A stretch of 64,000 nt of DNA from Salipiger bermudensis (GCF_020171625.1 NZ_JAIUZY010000013.1:62001-126000), one strand, 5' to 3'. Positions 18,632 through 28,902 are shown, numbered from the stretch's first letter. Made by a program: numbers and translations. Notes: generated by a model from the letters alone, not told the origin.

Positions 18632-18645
18632 TTGATCTGGGTCAA
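18632..18645. promoter_or_regulatory. FNR-type site between fnrL and hemN
   Basis: TTGATCTGGGTCAA matches TTGAT-N4-ATCAA with one mismatch. It lies 36 bp before hemN and 58 bp before fnrL on the other strand, so it could activate hemN or autoregulate fnrL. Confidence 0.8.
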
Positions 18646-18680
18646 AGTTGCGCGGCTGGCTCACCATTAAACCTAAGCGC

Positions 18681-20036
18681 ATGGACACTCGAACACAACT
18701 CTCGCGGTTGGGACTCTTCGACGCGAAAGTCCCCCGGTACACGAGCTACCCCACAGCCCCGCACTTCTCGAATGCGGTTACACCGGGGCATTTCGCCTCC
18801 TGGATCGACGCCGTGCCGGAAAACGGAACGGTATCCCTCTACCTGCATGTGCCGTTCTGTCGCAGGCTTTGCTGGTTCTGCGCCTGCCGGACGCAGGGCA
18901 CCGCGACGCTTGCACCGGTCGAGGCCTATGTCGAGACCCTCAAGGCCGAGCTCGACCTGCTCAAGCGGCATCTGCCGCGCGGGGTGAAGCTGTCGCGCCT
19001 GCACTGGGGCGGCGGCACGCCGACGCTGCTGGCGCCGGATCTCATGCGCGCGCTGATCGACAAGGTGCACGAGGTGGCGGATTTCGCCGACAACGCCGAG
19101 TTCTCGGTCGAGATCGATCCCAACGAGCTGGATGGCGAGCGGCTCGACGTGCTGGCCGCCGGCGGCATGAACCGCGCCTCCATCGGGGTGCAGGATTTCG
19201 ACGAGGAGATCCAGCAGACCATCGGGCGCCCGCAGGGCTACGACGTGACCCGCGAAGCGGTCGAGATGATCCGCGAGCGGGGCGTGCACAGCCTCAACGC
19301 CGATATCCTCTACGGCCTGCCGCACCAGACCCGCTCGCGCATCACCGAGACGGTGCAGAAGCTGCTCTCGTTCGCGCCCGACCGGGTGGCCCTTTATGGC
19401 TATGCGCATGTGCCGTGGATGGCCAAGCGCCAGCAGATGATCCCCTCCGAGGCGCTGCCCACCCCCTCCGAGCGGCTCGACCTTTTCGACACAGCCCGCA
19501 GGCTGTTCGTGTGGGACGGCTATGCGGAGATCGGCATCGACCACTTCGCGGCGCCCGATGACGGGCTCGCCATCGCCCAGAAAACCGGGCGGCTGCGGCG
19601 CAACTTCCAGGGCTACACCGACGACACCTCCGAGGTGCTCATCGGTCTCGGGGCCTCGTCAATCTCGAAGTTCCCGCAGGGCTACGCGCAGAACGCGCCC
19701 TCAACCGGCGTTTACACTGGTGCCATCCGCGAGGGACGCTTCGCCACCGCGAAGGGCCACGCCTTCAGCGGCGAAGACACGCTCCGGGCACGGATGATCG
19801 AGATGCTGATGTGCGATTTCCGCATCCGCTCGGGCGAGCTGATGCGCGATCACGACATCAGCGAGAGCGCGCTCACCGCCATGTTCAAGCGGGTGAATGC
19901 GACCTTCGAAGGGCTGATGGAGATCACCGAGGACGGGCTGTTCGTTCCGGAAGAGGCGCGGCCCCTGACGCGGATGATCGCCCGCCACTTCGATGCCTAC
20001 GACCTGTCCAAGGCTGGCCACAGCTCGGCGGTCTGA
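18681..20036 (+). CDS. hemN: oxygen-independent coproporphyrinogen III oxidase HemN
   Basis: Radical-SAM enzyme converting coproporphyrinogen III to protoporphyrinogen IX without O2, allowing heme supply when the cbb3 system is induced. 451 residues, the usual HemN length. Cluster cysteines C60, C64 and C67 lie in VPFCRRLCWFCACRT. The YTSYPTAPHF N-terminus and GYAHVPWMAKRQ segment separate true HemN from HemW-like proteins. The start is weakly supported by ribosome binding but fits the family. Likely FnrL-activated. Confidence 0.95.
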   Translation: MDTRTQLSRLGLFDAKVPRYTSYPTAPHFSNAVTPGHFASWIDAVPENGTVSLYLHVPFCRRLCWFCACRTQGTATLAPVEAYVETLKAELDLLKRHLPRGVKLSRLHWGGGTPTLLAPDLMRALIDKVHEVADFADNAEFSVEIDPNELDGERLDVLAAGGMNRASIGVQDFDEEIQQTIGRPQGYDVTREAVEMIRERGVHSLNADILYGLPHQTRSRITETVQKLLSFAPDRVALYGYAHVPWMAKRQQMIPSEALPTPSERLDLFDTARRLFVWDGYAEIGIDHFAAPDDGLAIAQKTGRLRRNFQGYTDDTSEVLIGLGASSISKFPQGYAQNAPSTGVYTGAIREGRFATAKGHAFSGEDTLRARMIEMLMCDFRIRSGELMRDHDISESALTAMFKRVNATFEGLMEITEDGLFVPEEARPLTRMIARHFDAYDLSKAGHSSAV

Positions 20037-20051
20037 CCTGAGCCAAAGACA

Positions 20052-20084
20052 CGCCCGGCGCCTCGCGAGAGGGCCGGGCGTTTC
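20052..20084. terminator. terminator hairpin between convergent hemN and yejF
   Basis: Stem CGCCCGG(C) / (G)CCGGGCG with an inner GCCTC / GAGG extension and a GCGA loop, followed on the plus strand by TTTC. It lies 15 nt after hemN and 7 nt past the yejF stop, so it may serve both directions. Confidence 0.7.
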
Positions 20085-20090
20085 GCGTCC

Positions 20091-21683
20091 TTATCCCGCC
20101 AGCTCGAAGGCGGCGGCAAAGAGCCGGCGGGTGTAGTCGGATTGCGGCCGCTCGAAGACCTCGGCGGCCTCGCCCATCTCGACCACGTCGCCTTGCTTCA
20201 TCACGATGATCTTGTGGCTCATGGCGCGCACCACCTTGAGGTCGTGCGAAATGAACAGGTAGGCGAGATCGTACTTGCGCTGAAGCTCGCGCAGGAGGTC
20301 GACGATCTGCACCTGCACCGTCATGTCGAGCGCCGAGGTCGGCTCGTCGAGCACCACCAGACGGGGCCGCAGCACCATGGCGCGGGCAATGGCGATGCGC
20401 TGGCGCTGTCCTCCGGAGAACTCGTGCGGATAGCGGTGCTTGCTGGCCGGGTCGAGCCCCACCTCGCGCATCACCTCGTCGACCGCCTGAGAGGCAGGCT
20501 TGCCATCCGGTGAGCCGTGCACGCCAAGGCCCTCGGCGATGACTTGCTCGCAGGTCATGCGCGGCGAGAGCGAGCCGAACGGGTCCTGAAACACGATCTG
20601 GATCTCGGAGCGCAATTTGCGCAGCTGCCGCGTCGACCAGCCGCGCACGTCCTGCCCGCGATAGGTGATGCCGCCCTCGGACTGGATCAGCCGCATCATC
20701 GCAAGTGCCAGCGTGGTCTTGCCCGAGCCGCTTTCGCCGACGATGCCCACGGTCTCGCCGGCGCGTACGCTGAAGCTGGCGTCGTTCACCGCCTTCACGT
20801 GGCCCACGGTCTTCTTCATGAATCCCTGCTGGATCGGGAACCAGATCTTGAGGTTCTTGGCGCTGGCGATCTCTTCCGAACCGGCTTCGACCGGGTCGGG
20901 CAGGCCGGTGCTCTCAGCCGAGATCAGCATCTGCGTATAGGGGTGCTGCGGGTTGTCGAAGATATCCTTGGTGCGGCCCTGCTCGACAATCTCGCCCTGC
21001 TTCATCACGCAGACCCGGTCGGCGAAGCGCCGCACGATGTTGAGGTCGTGGGTGATGAACAGGAGGCTCATGTGCTCGGCCTCCTTGAGTTCGGCCAGAA
21101 GCTCGAGGATCTGCGCCTGGATCGTCACGTCGAGCGCCGTGGTGGGCTCGTCGGCGATGAGCAGCTCGGGACCGTTGGCCAGCGCCATGGCGATCATCAC
21201 GCGCTGCCGCTGCCCGCCAGACAGCTGGTGCGGATAGGCCGAGAGCCGGCTCTCGGGGTCGCGGATCCCCACCTTGTTGAGCAGGTCGATGATCCGGGCG
21301 CGCGCCTTGGCCCCGGTCAGGCCCTGATGCAGCGCCAGACTCTCCGAGAGCTGCTTTTCCAGCGTGTGCAGCGGGTTCAGCGAGGTCATCGGCTCCTGGA
21401 AGATGAAGCTGATGTCGTTGCCGCGCACCTCCCGCAGAAGCTTGCCCGGCGCGCCGATCATCTCCTTGCCCTTGTAGGTGACCGAACCCTCGACGCGGGC
21501 GGCATCGCCCAGCAGCGACACCGTCGACAGCGCGGTGACCGACTTGCCGGAGCCCGACTCGCCCACCAGCGCCACGGTCTCCCCGGTCTTCAGGTCGAAG
21601 GACACGCCCTTGACCGCGCGGGTCTCCTTGCCGTCCTGCCGGAAGCTGACGGAGAGGTCTTTCACCTCGAGAAGGGTGCTCAT
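20091..21683 (-). CDS. yejF: peptide ABC transporter ATP-binding protein, fused double ATPase (YejF)
   Basis: Energises uptake of oligopeptides (microcin C in E. coli Yej). The 530 residues hold two complete ATPase domains. The first has [23 protein letters not shown] and [12 protein letters not shown]; the second has [24 protein letters not shown] and [12 protein letters not shown]. Each is followed by the oligopeptide-type C-terminal extension ([20 protein letters not shown]). The ATG overlaps the yejE stop by 4 nt. Last gene of yejABEF. Confidence 0.94.
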   Translation of the reverse strand: MSTLLEVKDLSVSFRQDGKETRAVKGVSFDLKTGETVALVGESGSGKSVTALSTVSLLGDAARVEGSVTYKGKEMIGAPGKLLREVRGNDISFIFQEPMTSLNPLHTLEKQLSESLALHQGLTGAKARARIIDLLNKVGIRDPESRLSAYPHQLSGGQRQRVMIAMALANGPELLIADEPTTALDVTIQAQILELLAELKEAEHMSLLFITHDLNIVRRFADRVCVMKQGEIVEQGRTKDIFDNPQHPYTQMLISAESTGLPDPVEAGSEEIASAKNLKIWFPIQQGFMKKTVGHVKAVNDASFSVRAGETVGIVGESGSGKTTLALAMMRLIQSEGGITYRGQDVRGWSTRQLRKLRSEIQIVFQDPFGSLSPRMTCEQVIAEGLGVHGSPDGKPASQAVDEVMREVGLDPASKHRYPHEFSGGQRQRIAIARAMVLRPRLVVLDEPTSALDMTVQVQIVDLLRELQRKYDLAYLFISHDLKVVRAMSHKIIVMKQGDVVEMGEAAEVFERPQSDYTRRLFAAAFELAG

Positions 21684-22900
21684 GAGAAGGTCTTCCTCGG
21701 GTCGAAGGCATCGCGCACGCCTTCGAAGATGAAGACGAGCAGGGAGAGCATCAGCGCGAAGACGGTGAAGGCGGTGAAGCCCAGCCACGGCGCCTGCAGG
21801 TTCTGTTTGGCCTGCAGCGTCAGCTCGCCCAGCGACGGCGCCGAGGAGGGCAGGCCGAAGCCGAGGAAGTCGAGGCTCGCGAGCGTGCTGATCGTGCCGG
21901 TCACGATGAAGGGCAGCATGGTGAGCGTGGCGACCATGGCGTTGGGCAGCATGTGGCGGAACATGATGGTGGCGTTCGACACGCCGAGGGCCTTGGCCGC
22001 GCGCACGTATTCGAGGTTGCGCGCGCGCAGGAACTCGGCCCGCACCACGCCCACCAGCGCGGTCCAGCCGAATAGCACGGTCAGGATCACCAGCAGCCAG
22101 AAACTTCGGCCAAGGATCGCGAAGAGGATGATGATGACGTAGAGCGACGGCGTCGCCGACCAGATCTCGATCACGCGCTGGAAGATGAGGTCGAGCCAGC
22201 CGCCGAAATACCCCTGCAGCGCGCCGGCGACGACCCCGATCAGCGAGGCGCTGACCGTCACGATAAGGGTGAAGAGGATGGACAGGCGGAAGCCATAGAT
22301 CACCCGCGCGGCGACATCACGCTTGGTGTCGTCGGTGCCGAGCCAGTTCTGCGCGTTCGGGGGCAGGGGGGCGGCGCCGGGACGGTCGACGGGGGTGTTG
22401 AAGCTGTAGGGGATGGGCGGCCAGAGCATCCAGCCTTTCTGGAAATCGCCATCCAGCGTCTCGCCGGCGTCCACCTCCTCGATCAGGCCCTCGGGGTCAT
22501 CGAAGCAGGTGTCGAGCCCGCCGGTCTTGATGAGGCACTGCACCTCGGGGTCGCGATAGACCGCCTCGGTGCGGAAGTCGCCGCCGAACTCGGTCTCGGG
22601 GTAGAAGGAGAAGATCGGCATCCGGTATTCGCCGCGATAGTTCACCAGGATCGGCTTGTCGTTGGCGATGAACTCGGCAAACAGCGACAGGGTGAACAGG
22701 ATCGTGAAGATCACCAACGACCAGAAGGCGCGGCCGTTCTTGCGGAAGTTCCGCCAGCGGCGCTGGTTCAGCGGCGACAGTGCGAACCGGCCGGGCTTCG
22801 GCATCGGCGCCACCGGCTTGCCGGGTTCGGGGTTGGGGCGGATGCCGCCTCCGGCCTCGCGGCCGTCATCGGTGCGAACGGGATCGGGCTCGTAGCTCAT
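21680..22900 (-). CDS. yejE: peptide ABC transporter permease YejE
   Basis: Inner-membrane permease, 406 residues, longer than typical DppC because of a periplasmic insertion after TM1, as in YejE. An N-terminal OppC-type segment (LSPLNQRRWRNFRKNGRAFW) precedes TM1. The IPYSFNT...NWLGTDDTKRDVAARVIYG region leads into the transport domain. The EAA loop appears as YVRAAKALGVSNATIMFRH. One nucleotide separates it from yejB. Confidence 0.94.
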   Translation of the reverse strand: MSYEPDPVRTDDGREAGGGIRPNPEPGKPVAPMPKPGRFALSPLNQRRWRNFRKNGRAFWSLVIFTILFTLSLFAEFIANDKPILVNYRGEYRMPIFSFYPETEFGGDFRTEAVYRDPEVQCLIKTGGLDTCFDDPEGLIEEVDAGETLDGDFQKGWMLWPPIPYSFNTPVDRPGAAPLPPNAQNWLGTDDTKRDVAARVIYGFRLSILFTLIVTVSASLIGVVAGALQGYFGGWLDLIFQRVIEIWSATPSLYVIIILFAILGRSFWLLVILTVLFGWTALVGVVRAEFLRARNLEYVRAAKALGVSNATIMFRHMLPNAMVATLTMLPFIVTGTISTLASLDFLGFGLPSSAPSLGELTLQAKQNLQAPWLGFTAFTVFALMLSLLVFIFEGVRDAFDPRKTFS

Positions 22901-22901
22901 C

Positions 22902-23981
22902 TCAGCCCTCCCGCTTCTCGAAGTCGATGCGCGGATCGACCAGCACGTACATCAGGTCCGACAGGATGCCGACCACAAGGCCGATCAGGCCGAAGATGAA
23001 CAGGGTGCCGAAGATCACCGGGTAGTCGCGCGCCACCGCCGCCTCGAAGCCGAGCCGGCCCAGCCCGTCGAGCGAGAAGATCGTCTCGATGATCAGGCTC
23101 CCCGAGAAGAACACGCCGATGAACACCGCCGGGAAGCCGGCGATGACGATCAGCATGGCGTTGCGGAAGACGTGGCCATAAAGCACGCGGCGCTCGGTCA
23201 GGCCCTTGGCGCGGGCGGTCATCACGTAGTGCTTCTTGATCTCGTCGAGGAAGCTGTTCTTGGTCAGCAGCGTCAGCGTCGCGAAGGCGGCGATGGTCGA
23301 GGCGATCACCGGCAGCGCGATGTGCCAGAAGTAGTCGGCAATCTTCGCCGGCCAGCTCAGCATTTCCCAGTTGTCGGAGGTCAGCCCCCGCAGCGGGAAG
23401 ATCTGCCAGTAGGAGCCCCCGGCGAACAGCACCAGCAGCAGGATGGCGAAGAGGAAGCCCGGGATGGCGTAGGCCACGATGATCACGCCCGAGGTCCAGG
23501 TGTCGAAGGGGCCGCCATCCTGAACCGCCTTCTTGATGCCGAGCGGGATCGAGATGGCGTAGGCGATCAGGGTCGACCACAGTCCGAGCGAGATCGACAC
23601 CGGCATCTTCTCGAGCACCAGGTCGATGACGCTGATCGAGCGGAAGTAGCTCTCGCCGAAATCGAGCCGCATGTAGTTCCACAGCATGTTGAAGAAGCGC
23701 TCGACGGGCGGCTTGTCGAAGCCGAACTCGCGCTCGAGCTCTTCGATGAACTCGGGCGGCAGGCCGCGGGCGCCGGCGTAGTCGTCGCTGCCCCCGCCGG
23801 AGGCGACCTCTCCGCCGCCACCGGCGAAGCCCTCGAACACGTCGCCCTGGCCTTGCACTTGGGCGATGATCTGTTCGATCGGGCCGCCGGGCACGAACTG
23901 GACCAGCGTGAAATTGATGATCATGATGCCCAGCAGCGTGGGGATGATCAGCAGCAGTCGTCTTAGGATATAGGCGCCCAT
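22902..23981 (-). CDS. yejB: peptide ABC transporter permease YejB
   Basis: DppB-type permease, 359 residues. The N-terminal [20 protein letters not shown] membrane segment (20 residues) is followed by a periplasmic loop with a Gly/Ser-rich insertion ([20 protein letters not shown]) that is typical for YejB-like proteins. Then come five further helices with the EAA motif [19 protein letters not shown]. Seven nt after yejA. Confidence 0.94.
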   Translation of the reverse strand: MGAYILRRLLLIIPTLLGIMIINFTLVQFVPGGPIEQIIAQVQGQGDVFEGFAGGGGEVASGGGSDDYAGARGLPPEFIEELEREFGFDKPPVERFFNMLWNYMRLDFGESYFRSISVIDLVLEKMPVSISLGLWSTLIAYAISIPLGIKKAVQDGGPFDTWTSGVIIVAYAIPGFLFAILLLVLFAGGSYWQIFPLRGLTSDNWEMLSWPAKIADYFWHIALPVIASTIAAFATLTLLTKNSFLDEIKKHYVMTARAKGLTERRVLYGHVFRNAMLIVIAGFPAVFIGVFFSGSLIIETIFSLDGLGRLGFEAAVARDYPVIFGTLFIFGLIGLVVGILSDLMYVLVDPRIDFEKREG

Positions 23982-23988
23982 GGCCGGC

Positions 23989-25893
23989 TTACAGTGCTCC
24001 TGCGGCGCGCAGCTCGGCGGCCTTGTCTTCGTCCCACCACCACAGAGACATCACGCCCAGCCCGTAGGCCGGAGGGGTGGTCTCGTAGGGGCGGCTGTAG
24101 GCATCGAGATAGGCGATGTTGTGCACGCCCTTGTACCATTGCGGCACCCAGATGTGCATCGCCCGCAGCACCCGGTCAAGCGCGTGAACTGCGATGGTCA
24201 ACTCATCGCGGCTCTCGGCATCGGCAATGGCTCGGATCAGGGCATCGACGCCTTCGTTCTTCAGCCCAGCGATATTCGCCGATCCGGGCACGTCGGCCGT
24301 CTCGGAGCCGAAGACCGAGCGCAGCTCGTCGCCCGGGGTCTGGCTCATGGCGAAGCGTTGGGTGACGATGTCGTACTCGAAGTTCTTCTCGCGCTCCTCC
24401 GCCTCGGCTGCATCGACGCGGCTGGCGCGGGCCTCGATGCCGAGGCGCTTGAGGTTCTCGATATAGGGATTGATGATGCGGTCGAACGAGGGACTGTCGT
24501 TGAGCACCTCGATGGTCAGCCGCTTGCCATCCTTGTAGCGGTAGCCGTCATCGCCCACCTCCCAGCCGGCCTCGCTGAGCAGTCGGCCGGCTTGGCGCAG
24601 CGCGCGGCGGTCGGCAAGCTCGGTCGAGCTGGACGTGGCCGGGGTGAAGGCCTCTTCGGTGAAGACGGTCTCCGGGATGTGCTCGCGGATCGGTTCGAGC
24701 AGTTCGAGCTCGGCCTCCGACGGCAGCCCGCTGGCCTGCATGGTCTGCGAGTTTTCCCAGAAGCTGTCGGTGCGCTCGTAGAGGCCATAGAACAGGCTCT
24801 CGTTCGACCACTCGAAATTGAACGCCATGCCGATGGCTTCGCGCAGGCGCGGATCCTGAAACTTTTCGCGGCGCAGGTTGAACCAGAAGCCCTGCGTGCC
24901 GGCGGGGCGGCCATCGGGCAGGGTTTCGACCTCGATGGTCCCTTCCTCGATGGCGGGGAAGTTGTAGCCGGTGGCCCAGATGCGGGACTGGAACTCCTCG
25001 CGATAGGTATAGGCACCGCCCTTGAACGCCTCGAACGCGGTCGTGTAATCGGCGAAGTACTCGACGCGCAGGATGTCGAAATTGTTCTGGCCGACGTTCA
25101 CCGGCAGATCCTTGGCCCAGTAATCGTCGCGCCGCTTGTAGGCGACCGAGCGGCCGGGATCGACCGACAGCAGCTCGTAGGCGCCCGAGCCCATCGGCGC
25201 TTCGAGGCTGCTTTCGGCAAAGTCCCGATCCGCGTAATAGGCCTTGGAAAAGATCGGCAGGCTGCCCGCGGTCATCAGAAGCTCGCGCAGCGGGCCGTCG
25301 GGATTGAAGGTGAACTTCACCGTGTGTTCGTCGAGCGCCTCGGCCTTCTCGATGTCGTTGAACTGCACCCGGAAGCTCGGCAGGCCCTTCTCGACCAACG
25401 TGTTGAACGAGAACACCACGTCTTCGGCGGTGACCGGCGTGCCGTCGCGGAACTCGGCCTCGGGGCGCATGTGGAAGATGATCCACTCGCGGCTCTCCGG
25501 GTATTCCACGCTTTCGGCGATGAGGCCGTACATGCTGTCGGGTTCGTCCAGCGTGCCGGTGAGCAGGCTGTCATAGAAGACCGACGACATCGCCGCGGCG
25601 TTGCCCTTAAGGATGTAGGGGGTGAGGCTGTCGAAGGTGCCGAAGGCCCAGGTCGACATTTCGCCGCCCTTGGGGGCCTCGGGGTTCACGTAGTCGAAAT
25701 GCGCGAAGCCTTCGGGGTATTTCAGCTCGCCGAAGGACGACACGCCGTGCGAGGTGATGATGGTCTCGTCCTCTTGCGCGGCGTCCTGCGCAAAGGCGGC
25801 CGGGGCCGAGAGCGCAAGGCCGAGAGCGAATAGCGCTGATCCGAGGGACAGGGCGGGTCGGGCGGTGGCGGCGCGCGTCATCGTTCGGATCAT
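23989..25893 (-). CDS. yejA: periplasmic peptide-binding protein of the Yej ABC transporter (SBP family 5)
   Basis: 634-residue extracellular solute-binding protein. A Sec signal peptide occupies about residues 1-35 (hydrophobic [20 protein letters not shown], cleavage near AFAQ). The family-5 start [20 protein letters not shown] and the [20 protein letters not shown] segment match YejA. No lipobox is visible. First gene of yejABEF. Of the 221-bp upstream region, 25894-26060 shows no gene. Confidence 0.94.
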   Translation of the reverse strand: MIRTMTRAATARPALSLGSALFALGLALSAPAAFAQDAAQEDETIITSHGVSSFGELKYPEGFAHFDYVNPEAPKGGEMSTWAFGTFDSLTPYILKGNAAAMSSVFYDSLLTGTLDEPDSMYGLIAESVEYPESREWIIFHMRPEAEFRDGTPVTAEDVVFSFNTLVEKGLPSFRVQFNDIEKAEALDEHTVKFTFNPDGPLRELLMTAGSLPIFSKAYYADRDFAESSLEAPMGSGAYELLSVDPGRSVAYKRRDDYWAKDLPVNVGQNNFDILRVEYFADYTTAFEAFKGGAYTYREEFQSRIWATGYNFPAIEEGTIEVETLPDGRPAGTQGFWFNLRREKFQDPRLREAIGMAFNFEWSNESLFYGLYERTDSFWENSQTMQASGLPSEAELELLEPIREHIPETVFTEEAFTPATSSSTELADRRALRQAGRLLSEAGWEVGDDGYRYKDGKRLTIEVLNDSPSFDRIINPYIENLKRLGIEARASRVDAAEAEEREKNFEYDIVTQRFAMSQTPGDELRSVFGSETADVPGSANIAGLKNEGVDALIRAIADAESRDELTIAVHALDRVLRAMHIWVPQWYKGVHNIAYLDAYSRPYETTPPAYGLGVMSLWWWDEDKAAELRAAGAL

Positions 25894-26060
25894 CTGGGCT
25901 CCCCTTGCTGTCGGCTTCTTACGTGCCGGTTGATCTAAGCTAAGGGCGCGCCGCGCCTACATTCAAGCGGTGTTTGCTAGAGTCTGCGTGAACGGAGCGC
26001 GATTTCGCCGCGAGGGGGCGGGGGCCTGCACGACCGGACGGCAGAATGAAACAGCCCAAT

Positions 26061-26090
26061 GAAAAAGGCCGCGACGAAGCGCGGCCTTTC
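26061..26090 (-). terminator. rho-independent terminator after the membrane cytochrome c gene
   Basis: Perfect 10-bp stem AAAGGCCGCG / CGCGGCCTTT with a 6-nt loop, followed on the minus strand by TT, 25 nt after the cytochrome stop. Confidence 0.8.
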
Positions 26091-26114
26091 GAAACTCTGC
26101 AACCGCACTCGAGG

Positions 26115-26624
26115 TCAGTTGGTGCTTTCCAGATAGGCGATCAGGTTCACCCGGTCGGCGGGCTTGCTGAGGCCTGCAAAGCTCATCGTGGTGCCCGGTG
26201 CGGCGTTGCGCGGGCTCTCGAGGAAGGCGAACAGGTTCTCGGGGCTCCAGACGTCGCCGACCTGGTTGAGCGCGCCGGAATAGCCAAAGCCGCCCACGGT
26301 GCCGATCTCGCGGCCCACCACACCGTTCAGGTGCGGACCGGTCGCGTCGGTGCCATCGAGCTTGTGGCAGGCGCGGCACTTGCCGAACACGCGCTCGCCG
26401 GCGCCGGCATCCGCCTCGGACATCAGCGTGGCGAAATCGACCTCTTCTTCCGGTTCGGCAGCGCCGTCGCCGCCGGTCTCGATGACATAGGCTGCCGCGT
26501 GCTCTTCGCCGTGGCCGCCGCCCGTGCTGTAGAGCAAGTCGCCAGCCCAGTTGCCTAGCAGGTAGATCAGAAGCGCACCGCAGAGTCCGCCTACCGCTTT
26601 GGTAATCGTCATCGTGTCAAACAT
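26115..26624 (-). CDS. membrane-anchored cytochrome c (cytochrome cy / c552, CycM type)
   Basis: 169 residues: an N-terminal uncleaved membrane anchor (about residues 7-32, VGGLCGALLIYLLGNWAGDL), an acidic flexible linker (about 45-70) and a class I cytochrome c domain with heme motif CRACH (83-87). An axial Met candidate lies in GTTMSFAGL. In Rhodobacter and Paracoccus such proteins shuttle electrons from the bc1 complex to the oxidases, so this is a plausible donor for the cbb3 oxidase encoded at 12.7-16.3 kb. Divergent from pheA, which is also the common arrangement in related genomes as I remember it. Confidence 0.92.
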   Translation of the reverse strand: MFDTMTITKAVGGLCGALLIYLLGNWAGDLLYSTGGGHGEEHAAAYVIETGGDGAAEPEEEVDFATLMSEADAGAGERVFGKCRACHKLDGTDATGPHLNGVVGREIGTVGGFGYSGALNQVGDVWSPENLFAFLESPRNAAPGTTMSFAGLSKPADRVNLIAYLESTN

Positions 26625-26755
26625 ATGCTGTGTGTCCCAAGAATGTCCTCCGGCCGGTGTCTACGGCTTCCCTTGTCGTCTGGCAAGGTATAGAACCCGC
26701 GACCAATCGCGCAAGAGGCCATTGCGCATCGAAAAAGAGAGAAATGGACGCACCC

Positions 26756-27589
26756 ATGACCGACCGGATCGCCTTTCAGGGAGAGCTTGGCGCCTATTCG
26801 CACGAGGCCTGCCGCGATGCCCGGCCCGACATGGAGGCGCTGCCGTGCCACACCTTCGAGGAGGTGATCGACGCGGTGCAGAGCGGCCGCGCCAAGCTCG
26901 CGATGCTGCCGGTCGAAAACACCACCTATGGCCGGGTCGCCGACATCCACCGCCTGCTGCCCGCCAGCGGCCTGCGCATCGTCGACGAGGCCTTCGTGCG
27001 GGTGCATATCAGCCTGATGGCGCTGCCCGGCGTGAAGCTCGAAGAGCTGCGCAAGGTGCGGGCGCATCTGGTGCTGATCCCGCAGGCGGCGAGCTTTCTC
27101 GAGAAATACGGCATCAAGGGCGAGGCGGCGGCGGACAGCGCCGGGGCCGCGGCCGAACTGGCCGAGAGCGGCGTGCGCGACGAAGGCGTGCTGGCCTCCG
27201 ACCTCGCGGCCGAGACCTACGGGCTCGAGATCCTCGCGCAGCACATCGAGGACCACGCCCACAACACCACCCGCTTCCTGATCATGGGCAAGGAGGCCGA
27301 CCTGACGCGCCGCGGCACCCACGGAATGATGACCACCTTCATCTTCGAAGTGCGCAACATCCCGGCAGCGCTCTACAAGGCGATGGGCGGCTTTGCGACC
27401 AACGGCATCAACATGACCAAGCTCGAGAGCTACATGGTCAACGGCTCCTTCACCGCGACGCAGTTCTACGCCGATATCGAGGGCCATCCCGACGATCCGG
27501 CGGTGCAGCGCGCGCTGGACGAGCTTGGGTATTTCACCAACCGGCTGGAGATCCTCGGCGTCTATCCCCGCGATCCGCGGCGCGACTGA
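26756..27589 (+). CDS. pheA: prephenate dehydratase
   Basis: Converts prephenate to phenylpyruvate in phenylalanine synthesis. 277 residues: a catalytic domain starting RIAFQGELGAYSHEA with the HNTTRFLIMG motif (active-site TRF) near 180, then a C-terminal ACT domain from about residue 195 (TTFIFEVRNIPAALYKAMGG) with KLESY at the place of the Phe-binding ESRP motif. No chorismate mutase domain, so monofunctional. The ATG at 26756 matches the family start; an in-frame ATG at 26744 would add four residues. Confidence 0.95.
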   Translation: MTDRIAFQGELGAYSHEACRDARPDMEALPCHTFEEVIDAVQSGRAKLAMLPVENTTYGRVADIHRLLPASGLRIVDEAFVRVHISLMALPGVKLEELRKVRAHLVLIPQAASFLEKYGIKGEAAADSAGAAAELAESGVRDEGVLASDLAAETYGLEILAQHIEDHAHNTTRFLIMGKEADLTRRGTHGMMTTFIFEVRNIPAALYKAMGGFATNGINMTKLESYMVNGSFTATQFYADIEGHPDDPAVQRALDELGYFTNRLEILGVYPRDPRRD

Positions 27590-27610
27590 CGCAGCGGGGA
27601 GGGGAGAGAC

Positions 27611-28102
27611 ATGGACGACACCCAGATCATCGCGCGGGTCAGCGCGACCCCGGCGCGCCGGGTCATCGGCGTGGGCACGCTGGCGGCGCTCGGTGTGCTG
27701 CTGCTGTGGCTGCTGGTGGCCGAACCGCCGGTCGAGATTTACTGGAAGGCGCTGCTTCTGCTGCTCGGCCTCGCGGCCCTGTGGATGGCGCAGAGGATGT
27801 GGCGCGCGACCGGGCGCGTCCTGATCCTGACCGAGACGGGCCTGAGCGATAGCTCGGGCGCGGTGCTGGCGCGGGTCGAGGAGATCGCGAAGGTCGATCG
27901 CTCGATGTTCGCCATGAAGCCCTCGAACGGTTTTCTCATCCAGCTCAAAGAGACGCAGCCGCGGGCCTGGCAGCCGGGTCTTTGGTGGCGCATGGGCAAG
28001 CGGGTTGCCGTGGGCGGCGTGACCGCCGGGCGCGACACCAAGCCTTTGGCGGATGCGCTGTCGATGCTGGTGGCGCGGCACAAGGGCGAGGCGCAGTTCT
28101 AG
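27611..28102 (+). CDS. hypothetical two-helix membrane protein
   Basis: 163 residues, no family recognised with confidence. A short N-terminal cytosolic part is followed by two hydrophobic helices at about 18-36 (VIGVGTLAALGVLLLWLLVA) and 44-61. The soluble C-terminal part (about 65-163) has an ILTETGLSDSSG / VLARVEEIAKVDRS strand pattern reminiscent of small bacterial PH-like domains (inference). AGGGGAGAG precedes the start, 21 nt after pheA, so it is probably cotranscribed. Confidence 0.75.
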   Translation: MDDTQIIARVSATPARRVIGVGTLAALGVLLLWLLVAEPPVEIYWKALLLLLGLAALWMAQRMWRATGRVLILTETGLSDSSGAVLARVEEIAKVDRSMFAMKPSNGFLIQLKETQPRAWQPGLWWRMGKRVAVGGVTAGRDTKPLADALSMLVARHKGEAQF

Positions 28103-28120
28103 AACGCTGACCTGAACGCG

Positions 28121-28148
28121 GGCGCAGCGCGCTCGATGCGGCTGCGCC
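28121..28148. terminator. hairpin between convergent genes
   Basis: Stem GGCGCAGC / GCTGCGCC with a 12-nt loop in the 54-nt gap between the membrane-protein gene and the TadE-like gene. No T-run, so termination is uncertain. Confidence 0.4.
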
Positions 28149-28156
28149 TCTCTCGG

Positions 28157-28888
28157 TCAGGGGTACCTGTGACCATGTCCGCGGTTGGGCTCGACGTTGT
28201 TGGAGCCATCCTCGTTGCTGCAGTCGGTCGCGTTCTCGGCGTTGTTGTTGCACAGCGAGCCGCCGGGGGCCTCCTGATCGCCGTTTCCCCAGCCGTTGTT
28301 GGCGTTCTGCGCCCGCGCAAACAGCACCTGCGGCGCATAGCGCGGATGCGTGAAGCTGTAGGTTCTGAGCTTCAGCGGATCGAGGCCCACGTTGAAGACC
28401 GGGTAATAGTCCTCGCTGGTCTCAATGAGGATCACCTGCTCGTTGTTCGCCATGGCCGGCAGGCGATCGGCGTAGGTTTGGGCCTCGTTCCGGTTGAGTT
28501 CCTCGTAATCGCCACGCGCGGCGGACCAGACCACGGAGTATCGCCGACTGTTGGCGTTGTACTCGACGACGCTGACCCGAAGATCGGCGCTGTAGCGACC
28601 GGTCAGCTCATCCGGATCGGTGAGGTTCTGGGTCAGGAGGCCGAACAGCTTGAAGCTGTTGTCGATGAACGTGTCGTCGAGTTCCTCGGTCTCGCGCGAC
28701 AGCATGTCGCCGATGGCATAGTTGGCCTTCTGATTGATCGATTGCTGGCGGAACACGTCGAAATAGACCCATGCCGCCCCGAACATCACGAAGAGCACCG
28801 GCAGCATCAGCATCACCTCGAGGGTGACGTAGCCTTCGGTGTTTCGAAAAAAGGTGCCGAGACGGGCTTTGATCGTCGTCGCTGTCAT
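28157..28888 (-). CDS. TadE-like pseudopilin / surface protein with Asn-rich tail
   Basis: 243 residues. A short cytosolic leader precedes a TadE-type hydrophobic helix (about residues 19-43) with the characteristic small-residue/Glu start TEGYVTLEVMLMLPVLFVMF. Glu in this motif is typical of pseudopilin processing sites. The extracellular part carries few recognisable features. The last 45 residues are Asn-rich (NANNGWGNG ... LCNNNAENATDCSNEDG) with two Cys and a His-rich end. The ATG at 28888 follows AGGAGAG. Third gene of a co-oriented trio with the genes at 28903 and 29436. Confidence 0.82.
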   Translation of the reverse strand: MTATTIKARLGTFFRNTEGYVTLEVMLMLPVLFVMFGAAWVYFDVFRQQSINQKANYAIGDMLSRETEELDDTFIDNSFKLFGLLTQNLTDPDELTGRYSADLRVSVVEYNANSRRYSVVWSAARGDYEELNRNEAQTYADRLPAMANNEQVILIETSEDYYPVFNVGLDPLKLRTYSFTHPRYAPQVLFARAQNANNGWGNGDQEAPGGSLCNNNAENATDCSNEDGSNNVEPNRGHGHRYP

Positions 28889-28902
28889 GGCTCTCTCCTG
28901 CC

